Source: an uncultured Lachnospiraceae bacterium (GTDB lineage Bacteria; Bacillota_A; Clostridia; TANB77; CAG-508). Taken from it: DNA of 11,933 bases. Below the pieces are notes generated by a model that saw nothing but the letters and a program-made list of their open reading frames with translations, had not been told where the DNA came from and ran no database searches. Position 1 is the first letter of the stretch; every line of letters begins with the position of its first letter. Shown one piece after another: positions 1-6,385 of this stretch. The stretch is from positions 1 to 11,933 of the forward strand of contig CAMUZC010000050.1 of assembly GCA_947165105.1 (NCBI GenBank), given 5' to 3'. The translations under genes and the position numbers were made by a program.

Positions 1-487
1 AAAAACACTTCGAATTAAAGAAGGAGATCCACTAGAAATATTCACAGACAAAGAAGGTGAAATAATACTAAAAAAATATTCCCCAATCGGAGAACTATCA
101 GAATTTGCAACAGAATATGCAGAAACATTAGCAAAAACAACAGGACACATTGCATGCATAACAGATAAAGACACAGTAATTGCAGTGTCAGGAGGTTCAA
201 AAAAAGAATATTTAGAACAAGGAATAAGCCCAGAATTAGAGCAAATAATGGATGATAAAGAAAATTACACAAGTAAAGAAAACAATGATGTTTCAATTCC
301 AATTACAAAAAACGAAAATAATAGCAAGAAAAATAATGCACAAGTTGTATATCCAATTATTGCAGATGGAGATGTAATAGGAACAGTTATATTATTATCA
401 AAAGATGAAAACACAAAAATGTCTGAAGTTGAACAAAAAGTAGTACAATCAGCAGCAAGTTTTTTAGGAACACAAATGGAATTATAG
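1..487 (+). CDS. spoVT: Stage V sporulation protein T, 5'-truncated by the window edge
   Basis: SpoVT is a DNA-binding regulator that tunes sigma-G-dependent genes in the forespore. The open frame begins at base 2 and runs 161 codons to a TAG at 485-487. The first visible residues (TLRIKEGDPLEIF) match the end of the AbrB-type swapped-hairpin DNA-binding domain. ILKKYSPIGELSEFA and SGGSKKEYLEQGIS are recognisable SpoVT segments leading into and inside the C-terminal GAF-like domain, which continues through YPIIADGDVIGTVILLS to the end. By comparison with Bacillus subtilis SpoVT (about 178 residues), roughly the first 23 residues, including the start codon, lie outside the window. The truncation is therefore a window artefact and not a broken gene. 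An Asn/Lys/Ser-rich loop (about visible residues 89-112) is longer than I would expect. This gene is the main evidence for an endospore former. Confidence 0.93.
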   Translation, partial: KTLRIKEGDPLEIFTDKEGEIILKKYSPIGELSEFATEYAETLAKTTGHIACITDKDTVIAVSGGSKKEYLEQGISPELEQIMDDKENYTSKENNDVSIPITKNENNSKKNNAQVVYPIIADGDVIGTVILLSKDENTKMSEVEQKVVQSAASFLGTQMEL

Positions 488-599
488 AAATATTACAGAA
501 ATATTAAATTTATATTACAATTTGTAATATTTGTTACAAATAAAAAAATATATGTTATCATATAATCAATAAATAGTGGGAATAAGAGAGGAGCAAAAT
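488..599 (+). promoter_or_regulatory. AT-rich spacer with two overlapping hairpins and a -10-like box
   Basis: ATATTAC (512-518) can pair with GTAATAT (524-530). TTTGTAA (521-527) can instead pair with TTACAAA (534-540). The two hairpins share bases, so they exclude each other. The first is followed by a short T-rich stretch and could be a weak terminator for spoVT. A perfect TATAAT lies at 561-566, correctly placed to start a transcript near 573 for the next gene, but I see no good -35 at 16-18 bases spacing. AGAGAGGAG (585-593) is the ribosome binding site of the next gene. Pure A/T stems are common by chance in such DNA, so confidence is low. Confidence 0.3.
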
Positions 600-1049
600 A
601 TGGGGAATTATACGAATGAAAAGAGTTTAGTAGTTGTTCAGAACAATTTTCTAAACAAAATAAAGAGTTTTTTCGCTAAAGCATTTTGGAATAGAAAATC
701 GAAATATGAGATGATAGAAGATGAAGCAGAAAATATTAATCAAGATTATGTAGATCAATTTGAGCAACAAGAACCTGTCCAAAAAGAAAGAAGACTTTAT
801 AATTTTGATGCAGATAATAATGATAATTGGCCAGGAGATGGGAATATGAATTTAGAAGAAAAAAATGAGAATGATAATGTTAATATGAATAGTGCTGATA
901 CTCAAAATAATAATGAAAACAATGAATATAATGAACAAAATGATGAAATACAATATGAAAAAGAAGAATATAGCCAAGCATATATTGAGAAACAAGAATT
1001 AGAGCAAAAATTATTGAATTATTATGAAAGCATAAAAAAGGGAATTTAA
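600..1049 (+). CDS. Unrecognised acidic Asn/Gln/Glu-rich protein, 149 residues
   Basis: I do not recognise this family. The ATG at 600 is chosen because AGAGAGGAG ends 6 bases upstream; an in-frame GTG at 576 has no such site. Residues 9-30 form a basic, aromatic, potentially amphipathic helix (LVVVQNNFLNKIKSFF), which could touch a membrane or a partner. Residues about 38-125 are low-complexity and acidic, dominated by Asn, Glu, Asp and Gln, and probably disordered. Residues about 128-149 (YIEKQELEQKLLNYY) look helical or coiled-coil. There is no signal peptide and no full transmembrane segment. The gene stands alone between spoVT and a strong terminator, so it appears to be its own unit or the tail of the spoVT transcript. 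The clear ribosome binding site and terminator argue for a real gene despite the biased composition. Confidence 0.72.
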   Translation: MGNYTNEKSLVVVQNNFLNKIKSFFAKAFWNRKSKYEMIEDEAENINQDYVDQFEQQEPVQKERRLYNFDADNNDNWPGDGNMNLEEKNENDNVNMNSADTQNNNENNEYNEQNDEIQYEKEEYSQAYIEKQELEQKLLNYYESIKKGI

Positions 1050-1077
1050 TAAATAAAATGGTGATTGAAAATACCCC

Positions 1078-1128
1078 AAAAGTGTGTTTCTAATTGAACA
1101 AATATGTCCAATTAGAAACACACTTTTT
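1078..1128 (+). terminator. Strong intrinsic terminator
   Basis: A perfect 19-base inverted repeat (1078-1096 with 1109-1127, core GTGTGTTTCTAATTG) has a 12-base loop and ends in TTTTT. The loop can close three further pairs (ACA/TGT). It ends the transcript of the upstream small gene and insulates the gap promoter. The left arm begins with AAAA, so it could also work on the opposite strand. Confidence 0.9.
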
Positions 1129-1199
1129 GTCATTTGTTTTTATCAAAAATTATTCTAAGTATAAAAAAGAAAAATAAGGGAAAAATTAGCAAAGAATAC

Positions 1200-1228
1200 T
1201 TGAAAAGTAAATTCAATTGTTATACAAT
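1200..1228 (+). promoter_or_regulatory. Sigma-A-type promoter of gap and the glycolytic cluster
   Basis: The -35 TTGAAA (1200-1205) and -10 TACAAT (1223-1228) are separated by 17 bases, each one mismatch from consensus. Transcription would start near 1235, giving a leader of about 57 bases. The -10 lies inside a small dyad, ATTGT-TAT-ACAAT (1216-1228), that could serve as an operator, although five-base arms are weak evidence. Confidence 0.65.
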
Positions 1229-1257
1229 GACCATGGTTGCTGTAATGCAATTTTAAT

Positions 1258-1274
1258 GATGCATAAAATGCATC
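1258..1274 (+). promoter_or_regulatory. Hairpin in the gap leader next to the ribosome binding site
   Basis: GATGCAT (1258-1264) and ATGCATC (1268-1274) form a perfect 7-base-pair stem with an AAA loop, ending two bases before the ribosome binding site AAGGAGG (1277-1283). It may protect the mRNA or influence initiation. It is not followed by a T tract, so it is not a terminator. Confidence 0.4.
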
Positions 1275-1291
1275 GGAAGGAGGAATTTTTT

Positions 1292-2308
1292 ATGTCAGTT
1301 AAAGTAGCCATTAATGGATTTGGACGTATAGGACGTCTAGCATTTAGACAAATGTTTGGAGCAGAAGGGTATGAAATCGTTGCGATTAATGATTTAACAA
1401 GCCCAAAAATGTTAGCTCACTTATTAAAATATGATTCTGCACAAGGAACATATGCAAAAAAAGATACAGTAGTAGCAGGAGAAGATTCAATAACTGTTGA
1501 TGGAAAAGAAATAAAAATATATTCAATGAAAGAAGCAAAAGATTTACCTTGGGGTGAAATAGGAGTTGATGTAGTTCTTGAATGTACAGGAATCTACACA
1601 ACAAAGGAAAAAGCCCAAGCACATATAGATGCAGGAGCTAAAAAGGTAGTTATTTCAGCACCAGCTGGAAGTGATTTACCAACAGTAGTTTTCGGCGTAA
1701 ATGAAAATATATTAAAACCAGAAGATACAATAATTTCAGCTGCATCATGCACAACAAACTGTTTAGCACCTATGGCAGATGCACTAAATAAATATGCACC
1801 TATTCAATCAGGAATCATGTCAACAATACATGCATACACAGGAGACCAAATGTTATTAGATGGTCCACACAAAAAAGGTGATTTAAGAAGAGCAAGAGCT
1901 GCAGCATGCAACATAGTTCCTAACTCAACAGGAGCTGCAAAAGCCATCGGATTAGTTATTCCAGAATTAAATGGAAAATTAATAGGATCAGCTCAAAGAG
2001 TTCCAGTTCCAACAGGATCTACAACAATTTTAACAGCTGTTGTTAAAGGTGAAGATATCACACCAGATAGCATCAACGCAGCAATGAAAGCAGCATCAAA
2101 TGATTCTTATGGTTACACAGATGAACCATTAGTTTCATCAGACATTATAGGTATTACTTATGGTTCTTTGTTTGATGCAACTCAAACATTAGTTACTAAG
2201 ATTGAAGATGGATTATATCAAGTTCAAGTAGTTGCTTGGTATGATAATGAAAATTCTTATACTAGCCAAATGGTTAGAACTATCAAGTATTTTGCTGAAT
2301 TAAATTAA
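1292..2308 (+). CDS. gap: Glyceraldehyde-3-phosphate dehydrogenase, type I
   Basis: This cytoplasmic glycolytic enzyme oxidises and phosphorylates glyceraldehyde-3-phosphate to 1,3-bisphosphoglycerate with NAD+. The product is 338 residues, normal for the family. The N-terminal NAD-binding fold carries INGFGRIGR (about 7-15). Asp34 in AINDLT fits NAD rather than NADP use. The active-site motif [12 protein letters not shown] places the catalytic cysteine at 153 and the general-base histidine at 180 (STIHAYT). The C-terminal WYDNENSY motif is intact. The ATG at 1292 has AAGGAGG 8 bases upstream; a reading from 1217 would add 25 unrelated residues and has no such site. It is the first gene of the glycolytic cluster, with its own promoter. 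It is separated from pgk by about 200 bases of palindromic repeats, which may set its expression apart from the genes downstream. Confidence 0.97.
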   Translation: MSVKVAINGFGRIGRLAFRQMFGAEGYEIVAINDLTSPKMLAHLLKYDSAQGTYAKKDTVVAGEDSITVDGKEIKIYSMKEAKDLPWGEIGVDVVLECTGIYTTKEKAQAHIDAGAKKVVISAPAGSDLPTVVFGVNENILKPEDTIISAASCTTNCLAPMADALNKYAPIQSGIMSTIHAYTGDQMLLDGPHKKGDLRRARAAACNIVPNSTGAAKAIGLVIPELNGKLIGSAQRVPVPTGSTTILTAVVKGEDITPDSINAAMKAASNDSYGYTDEPLVSSDIIGITYGSLFDATQTLVTKIEDGLYQVQVVAWYDNENSYTSQMVRTIKYFAELN

Positions 2309-2318
2309 TTGGATGGGG

Positions 2319-2369
2319 CCAATAGGGACGGTTCTAAATGGAGACATTTTTTGAACCGTTCTGTTTTGG
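2319..2369. repeat. Degenerate palindromic repeat, copy A (GGGACGGTTC family)
   Basis: GGGACGGTTC (2325-2334) pairs with GAACCGTTCT (2353-2362) around a GGAGACA-containing loop, with outer CCAA/TTGG (2319-2322 with 2366-2369). It shares the GGACGG core and the GAGACA word with the better copies at 2405-2474 and 5010-5079, so I read it as a decayed member. The right arm is followed by CTGTTTTGG, so it could act as a weak terminator or pause site after gap. Confidence 0.6.
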
Positions 2370-2404
2370 ATTTTGCAGGAGACCGTCTGAAATTTATAAA
2401 TTAT

Positions 2405-2474
2405 GAGACATTTGGGGACGGTCTTGTTTTGTCTCATTTTTGAGACATTTTATAAGACCGTCCCCGAATGTTTC
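2405..2474. repeat. 70-base palindromic repeat, copy B
   Basis: The left arm begins GAGACATTTGGGGACGGTCT and ends in GTCTCA; the right arm mirrors it, running from TGAGACA through AGACCGTCCCC to GTTTC at 2474. It folds into one long imperfect hairpin with a TTTT tip (2437-2440) and lies 37 bases before the pgk start. Length and design match copy C at 5010-5079. The pattern resembles the non-coding REP or miniature-transposon palindromes seen in Clostridia; that assignment is from memory and untested. It is GC-richer than its surroundings. Confidence 0.85.
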
Positions 2475-2511
2475 AATTTGGATAAAAAAACGAAAGAGGT
2501 GCTTGTAAACA

Positions 2512-3699
2512 ATGAACAAGAAAACTGTTAAAGATATAGATTTAAAAGGAAAGAAAGTTATTGTTAGATGTGACTTTAACGTTCCTTTAGATGAAAACAA
2601 AAACATCACTGACAATAGAAGAATTGTTGGTGCTTTAGATACTATTAAATACTTATTAGATAATGATGCTAAAGTTATTTTAATGTCCCACTTAGGAAGA
2701 CCAAAGGGAGAGGTTAAACCAGAGTTTTCATTAAAGCCAGTTGCGGACGAATTATCAAGATTACTTGATAGACCAGTTAAATTAGCAACAGACATAATAG
2801 GGGAAAGTGCTAAAACGTTAACAGCAAACATGGCTGAAGGTGATGTTGTTTTACTTGAAAATGTTAGATATGATGCTAGAGAAGAAAAAAATGATTTAGA
2901 TTTTGCTAAAGAATTGGCTTCAATGGCAGATATATATGTAAATGATGCATTCGGAACAGCACACAGAGCACATAGCTCAACAGCTGGAATAGCTGAATTT
3001 TTACCAGCAGTATCTGGATTTTTAATGGAAAAAGAAATCAATTTCTTAGGAACAGCCTTAGAAAATCCAGAAAGACCATTTGTTGCAATTTTAGGAGGAG
3101 CAAAAGTTTCAGATAAAATTGCAGTGATAGATAATTTATTAGGAAAAGTTGATTCTTTAATAATTGGTGGAGCTATGGCAAACACATTTATTAAAGCTAT
3201 GGGATATAATGTTGGAAAATCTTTATGCGAAGATGATAAATTAGATTTAGCAAAAGAATTAATGGATAAGGCAAAAGCTAAAGGTGTTAAATTAATATTA
3301 CCAATAGATGCAAAATTAGGAAAAGAATTTGATAAAAACACAGAAAGCCAAATTGTTGATATAGCAAATGTTCCAGATGATTGGAGTATTTTTGACGTAG
3401 GACCTAAAACAATTGAATTATACAAAAACGAATTAGAAAATGCTAAAACAGTAGTATGGAATGGACCAGTTGGATTATTTGAATTTGATCAATTTGCTAT
3501 TGGAACAAATTCAGTTGCAAGCATATTAGCTTCATTAAATAATGCCACAACAATTATTGGTGGAGGAGATTCAGCAGCAGCTGTTGAAAAATCAGGATTA
3601 GCTGATAAGATGACACATATATCAACTGGTGGAGGAGCTTCACTTGAGTTCTTAGAAGGTAAGAAGTTACCAGGTGTTGAGTGCTTGTTAGATAAATAA
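2512..3699 (+). CDS. pgk: Phosphoglycerate kinase
   Basis: Phosphoglycerate kinase transfers the acyl phosphate of 1,3-bisphosphoglycerate to ADP, the first ATP-yielding step of glycolysis, in the cytoplasm. The 395 residues match the usual bacterial length. The N-terminal domain carries the signature VRCDFNVP (18-25) and the substrate-contacting SHLGRPKG (59-66), then [13 protein letters not shown]. The C-terminal nucleotide domain has [26 protein letters not shown] (350-357) and [11 protein letters not shown] (369-379). All expected blocks are intact. The start has AGAGGTG about 10 bases upstream. It follows gap after a repeat-filled spacer and is followed after 15 bases by the isochorismatase-like gene. 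Within the spacer TTGCAG (2373-2378) and TATAAA (2395-2400) could form a weak promoter of its own. Confidence 0.97.
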   Translation: MNKKTVKDIDLKGKKVIVRCDFNVPLDENKNITDNRRIVGALDTIKYLLDNDAKVILMSHLGRPKGEVKPEFSLKPVADELSRLLDRPVKLATDIIGESAKTLTANMAEGDVVLLENVRYDAREEKNDLDFAKELASMADIYVNDAFGTAHRAHSSTAGIAEFLPAVSGFLMEKEINFLGTALENPERPFVAILGGAKVSDKIAVIDNLLGKVDSLIIGGAMANTFIKAMGYNVGKSLCEDDKLDLAKELMDKAKAKGVKLILPIDAKLGKEFDKNTESQIVDIANVPDDWSIFDVGPKTIELYKNELENAKTVVWNGPVGLFEFDQFAIGTNSVASILASLNNATTIIGGGDSAAAVEKSGLADKMTHISTGGGASLEFLEGKKLPGVECLLDK

Positions 3700-3714
3700 G
3701 AAAGAGGGGAAAAA

Positions 3715-4182
3715 ATGAAATTTTTATTAGTAATTGATATGCAAGAAGACTATACTGGAGAGCTAAGGAACAAGAAAAAATTTCCATATGATATAAATAG
3801 TCTTATAGAAAATGTAAATAACAAAATTGATTCATATCCAAAGGAAAATGTGGTTTATGTAAAAAATCAGTTTTTCTGGGAAAGTAAAAAATGTGAAAAA
3901 AAATTATCAAAAGGAATGAATATAGTTTCAAATCAAATTTTCACAAAAAGAAATAGTAATTCATTCAAAAATATAGAATTTGCTAATTATCTAAAAGAAA
4001 AAAATGTAACTGAACTCGAAATTATAGGAATTGATGGAAATTATTGCGTAAAGGCAACAGCAATTGGAGCCGTAAAAAGCAACTATAAAGTTTATTTAGA
4101 TGAAAATTGCATTGGAATTGCTAATCCTAAAAAGTTTGAAAAATCTAAAATGAAAATGAAAAAAATGGGAATCAATTTTTAA
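3715..4182 (+). CDS. Isochorismatase-like cysteine hydrolase
   Basis: This is a 155-residue member of the isochorismatase/nicotinamidase superfamily, whose members hydrolyse small amides or related bonds (nicotinamide, N-carbamoyl compounds, isochorismate). The catalytic Asp-Lys-Cys triad is visible: Asp8 in VIDMQ, Lys78 in IFTKRNSNSF and Cys111 in GIDGNYCVKATA. An alpha/beta fold fits the alternation of short hydrophobic strands. It is shorter than most nicotinamidases (about 180-210 residues), and I do not see the usual metal-binding histidine motif, so nicotinamide is not assured as substrate. AGAGGGGA precedes the ATG, and the gene starts 15 bases after the pgk stop, so it is very likely co-transcribed with pgk. 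Its place among glycolytic genes is unusual. The exact substrate is unknown. Confidence 0.83.
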   Translation: MKFLLVIDMQEDYTGELRNKKKFPYDINSLIENVNNKIDSYPKENVVYVKNQFFWESKKCEKKLSKGMNIVSNQIFTKRNSNSFKNIEFANYLKEKNVTELEIIGIDGNYCVKATAIGAVKSNYKVYLDENCIGIANPKKFEKSKMKMKKMGINF

Positions 4183-4241
4183 CAAAGTGCTAGAAATAAC
4201 AAAATAAACCTTAATTTTTCAACAGAAAGCGAGGAACGAAA

Positions 4242-4994
4242 ATGAGAAGAAAAGTAATTGCAGGAAACTGGAAAATGAATATGCTTCCAAATGAAGCAAT
4301 GGCATGCATAGAACAATTAGCAAGTTTAGTAAAAGACACAGAAAACGAAGTAATTCTATGTGTACCATACACAGACCTATTTTACAGCTTATTAACAGCA
4401 CAAGGAACAAACATCAAAATAGGAGCACAAAACATGCACTTTGAAGAAAAAGGTGCATTTACAGGAGAAGTTTCAGGGCCAATGCTAAAATGCATAGGTG
4501 TAGAATACGTAATTATCGGTCATTCAGAAAGAAGACAATATTTCGCTGAAACAGATGAAACTGTAAATAAAAAAATAAAAGCAGCTTTGGCAAATGAATT
4601 AAAACCAATAGTATGTGTTGGTGAAACTTTAGAACAACGTGAATCAGGAAAAGCAGAAGAAGTATTTACAACACAAACACGTAAGGCTTTTGAAGGATTA
4701 TCATCTGAAGATGCTAAAAAAGTAATAATTGCATACGAGCCAATCTGGGCCATAGGAACAGGAAAAACAGCAACATCAGAAGATGCAAACAACAGTGTAA
4801 AAGCAATTAGAAACGAAATAAGATCACTATATGGTGATGAAGTTGCAGATGAAATAATCATCCAATATGGAGGAAGTGTTAAGTCATCAAATGCAAAAGA
4901 ATTATTCACAACATCAGACATAGATGGTGGATTAGTTGGTGGGGCAAGCTTAAAAGCTGATGAATTTGCAAAAATAGTTAATTATATGTTATAA
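4242..4994 (+). CDS. tpiA: Triosephosphate isomerase
   Basis: This enzyme interconverts dihydroxyacetone phosphate and glyceraldehyde-3-phosphate in the cytoplasm, feeding gap. The 250 residues are normal for this single-domain TIM barrel. The substrate-binding GNWKMN (8-13, with Asn9 and Lys11), the catalytic histidine at 94 (IIGHSERR), the catalytic glutamate at 166 in AYEPIWAIGTGKTA (loop 6), YGGSVKSSNAKELF and the phosphate-binding DGGLVGGASL are all present. GAGGAA (4231-4236) precedes the ATG. The gene lies 59 bases after the isochorismatase-like gene in the same direction, and I see nothing notable in that spacer. Its last codons contain a possible promoter for the genes downstream. 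Confidence 0.97.
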   Translation: MRRKVIAGNWKMNMLPNEAMACIEQLASLVKDTENEVILCVPYTDLFYSLLTAQGTNIKIGAQNMHFEEKGAFTGEVSGPMLKCIGVEYVIIGHSERRQYFAETDETVNKKIKAALANELKPIVCVGETLEQRESGKAEEVFTTQTRKAFEGLSSEDAKKVIIAYEPIWAIGTGKTATSEDANNSVKAIRNEIRSLYGDEVADEIIIQYGGSVKSSNAKELFTTSDIDGGLVGGASLKADEFAKIVNYML

Positions 4995-4995
4995 T
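4966..4995 (+). promoter_or_regulatory. Candidate internal promoter at the end of tpiA
   Basis: TTGCAA (4966-4971), an 18-base spacer and an extended -10 TGTTATAAT (4987-4995) lie over the last tpiA codons and its stop. A transcript would start near 5002, just before repeat copy C, and read into the Nudix gene. The same extended -10 word recurs before the YezG-like gene. The box includes the tpiA stop codon, so chance is a real alternative. Confidence 0.4.
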
Positions 4996-5009
4996 AGAAA
5001 AATCAGAAA

Positions 5010-5079
5010 TGAGACAATCGGGGACGGAGTTAAAATGTCTCAAAAATGAGACAAAAAAAGACCGTCCCCAAATGTCTCA
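5010..5079. repeat. 70-base palindromic repeat, copy C
   Basis: The ends are TGAGACA (5010-5016) and TGTCTCA (5073-5079), the inner core is GGGGACGG (5020-5027) opposite CCGTCCCC (5062-5069), and the tip is TGTCTCA-AAAA-TGAGACA (5035-5052). It folds into a long hairpin with one asymmetric interior segment. Its length and words match copy B at 2405-2474. It sits between tpiA and the Nudix gene with no transposase nearby. Confidence 0.88.
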
Positions 5080-5103
5080 CAAACCAAAAAAAGGATGTAA
5101 AAG

Positions 5104-5706
5104 ATGGAAAATAAGATGGAACAAAAAAATAATGATGAATTTTATAAAGTATATGACAAAACAGGAAGATATTTATACGACATAGATGTAAAAAAAGAAA
5201 AAGAACTTCATGATGAATATTTACATGGAGTTACTTGTTTTGTTATCAATGAAAAAAATGAAGTTCTTATGGAAGTAAGAGCAAATACAGAACTTACACC
5301 TGGAAAAATTGATTTAGTTTCTGGTCATGTAAATGGTAATGAAGTAGGCTTAGCAGCAATGCTTAGAGAACTTGAAGAGGAAGTTGGAATTAAAGGCGTT
5401 TTAGGCAGCGATATAAGAAGGGTAAACGATTTATCAAAACCATTAGGCTTTGAAAGTAAAGGGAAAATCAGAAATTTTCATATTGATTTTTATTGTATGC
5501 AAACTAAAAAACATCACTTTAAAATTCAGCCAGAAGAGGTTGCTTCTTTGAAATGGGTACCTATGGAGAAGGCTTTTGATATGATAAAATCTGGTGAAAC
5601 GAAGTTTCCAAAACAAGGTAAAAATGTAAATTATGAAAAAATCTTTGAAAAGGTTAGACAAATTAGTTTAAATAGAGATAAACTAAAAGATAGTGTAATG
5701 AGATAA
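5104..5706 (+). CDS. Nudix hydrolase
   Basis: Nudix enzymes cleave a nucleoside diphosphate linked to another group, with magnesium bound by the Nudix-box glutamates. A complete Nudix box, G-x5-E-x7-REUxEExGU, spans residues 74-96 (GHVNGNE ... RELEEEVGI). The 200-residue protein has a strand-rich core from about 37 to 160, with an N-terminal lead (about 1-36) and a basic C-terminal tail. HGVTCFVINEKNEVLMEVR followed by PGKIDLVSGHV is reminiscent of the isopentenyl-diphosphate isomerase/YfcD branch of the family, but substrate cannot be read from this. AAGGATG precedes the ATG at 5104, which directly follows repeat copy C. It reads in the same direction as tpiA, with the kinase-like gene starting 57 bases after its stop. 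The substrate is unknown. Confidence 0.88.
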   Translation: MENKMEQKNNDEFYKVYDKTGRYLYDIDVKKEKELHDEYLHGVTCFVINEKNEVLMEVRANTELTPGKIDLVSGHVNGNEVGLAAMLRELEEEVGIKGVLGSDIRRVNDLSKPLGFESKGKIRNFHIDFYCMQTKKHHFKIQPEEVASLKWVPMEKAFDMIKSGETKFPKQGKNVNYEKIFEKVRQISLNRDKLKDSVMR

Positions 5707-5763
5707 TAATAAATTAAAGCAACAAAATATGAATGAAATCTATGAACAAAGAAGGTTATTATA

Positions 5764-6330
5764 ATGATTGTAATTTTATCTGGAATAACAGGCGCAGGAA
5801 AATCATACTTAAAAAAACATATAATTAATAAGCTAAATTTTAAAAATATAGTAATTGTAACAACAAGAGCAAAACGAATAGGTGAAGTTGATGGAATAGA
5901 TAAACATTTTGTGACAGATGAGGAATTTGAAAATTTAAAAAAATCAGGAAAAATATCTGTTGATTTTGAATTCTTAGGTCACAAATATGCATATTATACA
6001 GAAGATTTACTATCTGATGAAAACAGTGTAACAGAACTTCACTACAGCACAATTGATGACTTTAAAAAAATTGCTAAAGAGGTTGTTGCAATATACATTA
6101 AACCAAATGTTGAAACCGCCAAAAAGCAACTTAAATTAAGATGTTTGCCAAAAGCGGTAGAAAAATTTAGGCTAAAAGAAATAAAAGAACAAATAAAAGA
6201 ATTTGAAAATAATAAAAATATACAAGAAAAATTCGATTATATAATATCCAATGATTATACAGATGAATCCTTGGACAATGCGGTTAAATTAATTAAAAAT
6301 ATTGAAGAAAGGAGATATGTTAGAACATAA
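5764..6330 (+). CDS. Guanylate-kinase-like P-loop nucleotide kinase
   Basis: The 188-residue protein looks like a divergent guanylate kinase, the family that phosphorylates GMP to GDP with ATP. Walker A is GITGAGKS (7-14). VTTRAKRIGEVDGIDKHFVTDEEF (32-55) closely follows the GMP-binding TTRxxRxGExxGxDYxF block, and DYIISND (158-164) matches the C-terminal DYVIxND block. Differences matter: the usual Tyr of DYxF is Lys47, the usual YG is YA (75-76), and the canonical LDIDVQG segment is replaced by an unlike stretch (about 90-100). Substrate may therefore differ from GMP, and the essential housekeeping gmk is probably elsewhere. GAAGG precedes the ATG. It lies between the Nudix gene and gpmI, and its last codons contain a strong ribosome binding site for a short overlapping frame. 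Confidence 0.8.
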   Translation: MIVILSGITGAGKSYLKKHIINKLNFKNIVIVTTRAKRIGEVDGIDKHFVTDEEFENLKKSGKISVDFEFLGHKYAYYTEDLLSDENSVTELHYSTIDDFKKIAKEVVAIYIKPNVETAKKQLKLRCLPKAVEKFRLKEIKEQIKEFENNKNIQEKFDYIISNDYTDESLDNAVKLIKNIEERRYVRT

Positions 6331-6385
6331 GCTACAATCGAAACGCTATCTAACATGGAAAACAATAAAATGGATAAAAAAGTAA
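6317..6385 (+). CDS. Possible 22-codon leader peptide overlapping gpmI
   Basis: AAGGAGAT lies directly before an ATG at 6317 inside the kinase-like gene. That frame runs 22 codons, is basic (seven lysines, with LTWKTIKW inside) and stops at 6383-6385, beyond the gpmI start at 6355 and in a different frame. gpmI itself has no visible ribosome binding site, so ribosomes translating this frame could deliver initiation to gpmI by coupling. The spacing of AAGGAG to this ATG is only about three bases, and no homologue is known to me. This is a proposal, not a firm gene. Confidence 0.25.
   Translation: MLEHKLQSKRYLTWKTIKWIKK

Noticed and set aside
1217..1291. 25-residue N-terminal extension of gap
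   Set aside because: The added residues are unlike any GAPDH, overlap the promoter and leader hairpin, and the ATG at 1292 has a perfect ribosome binding site.
2394..3425. Long minus-strand frame (343 codons) opposite pgk
   Set aside because: It is a mirror of the strongly conserved pgk coding sequence with low-complexity Ser/Leu/Phe-rich product, no ribosome binding site and no family resemblance.
2405..5079. CRISPR array formed by the repeated palindromes
   Set aside because: The copies are kilobases apart, imperfect, not regularly spaced, and no cas gene is present.
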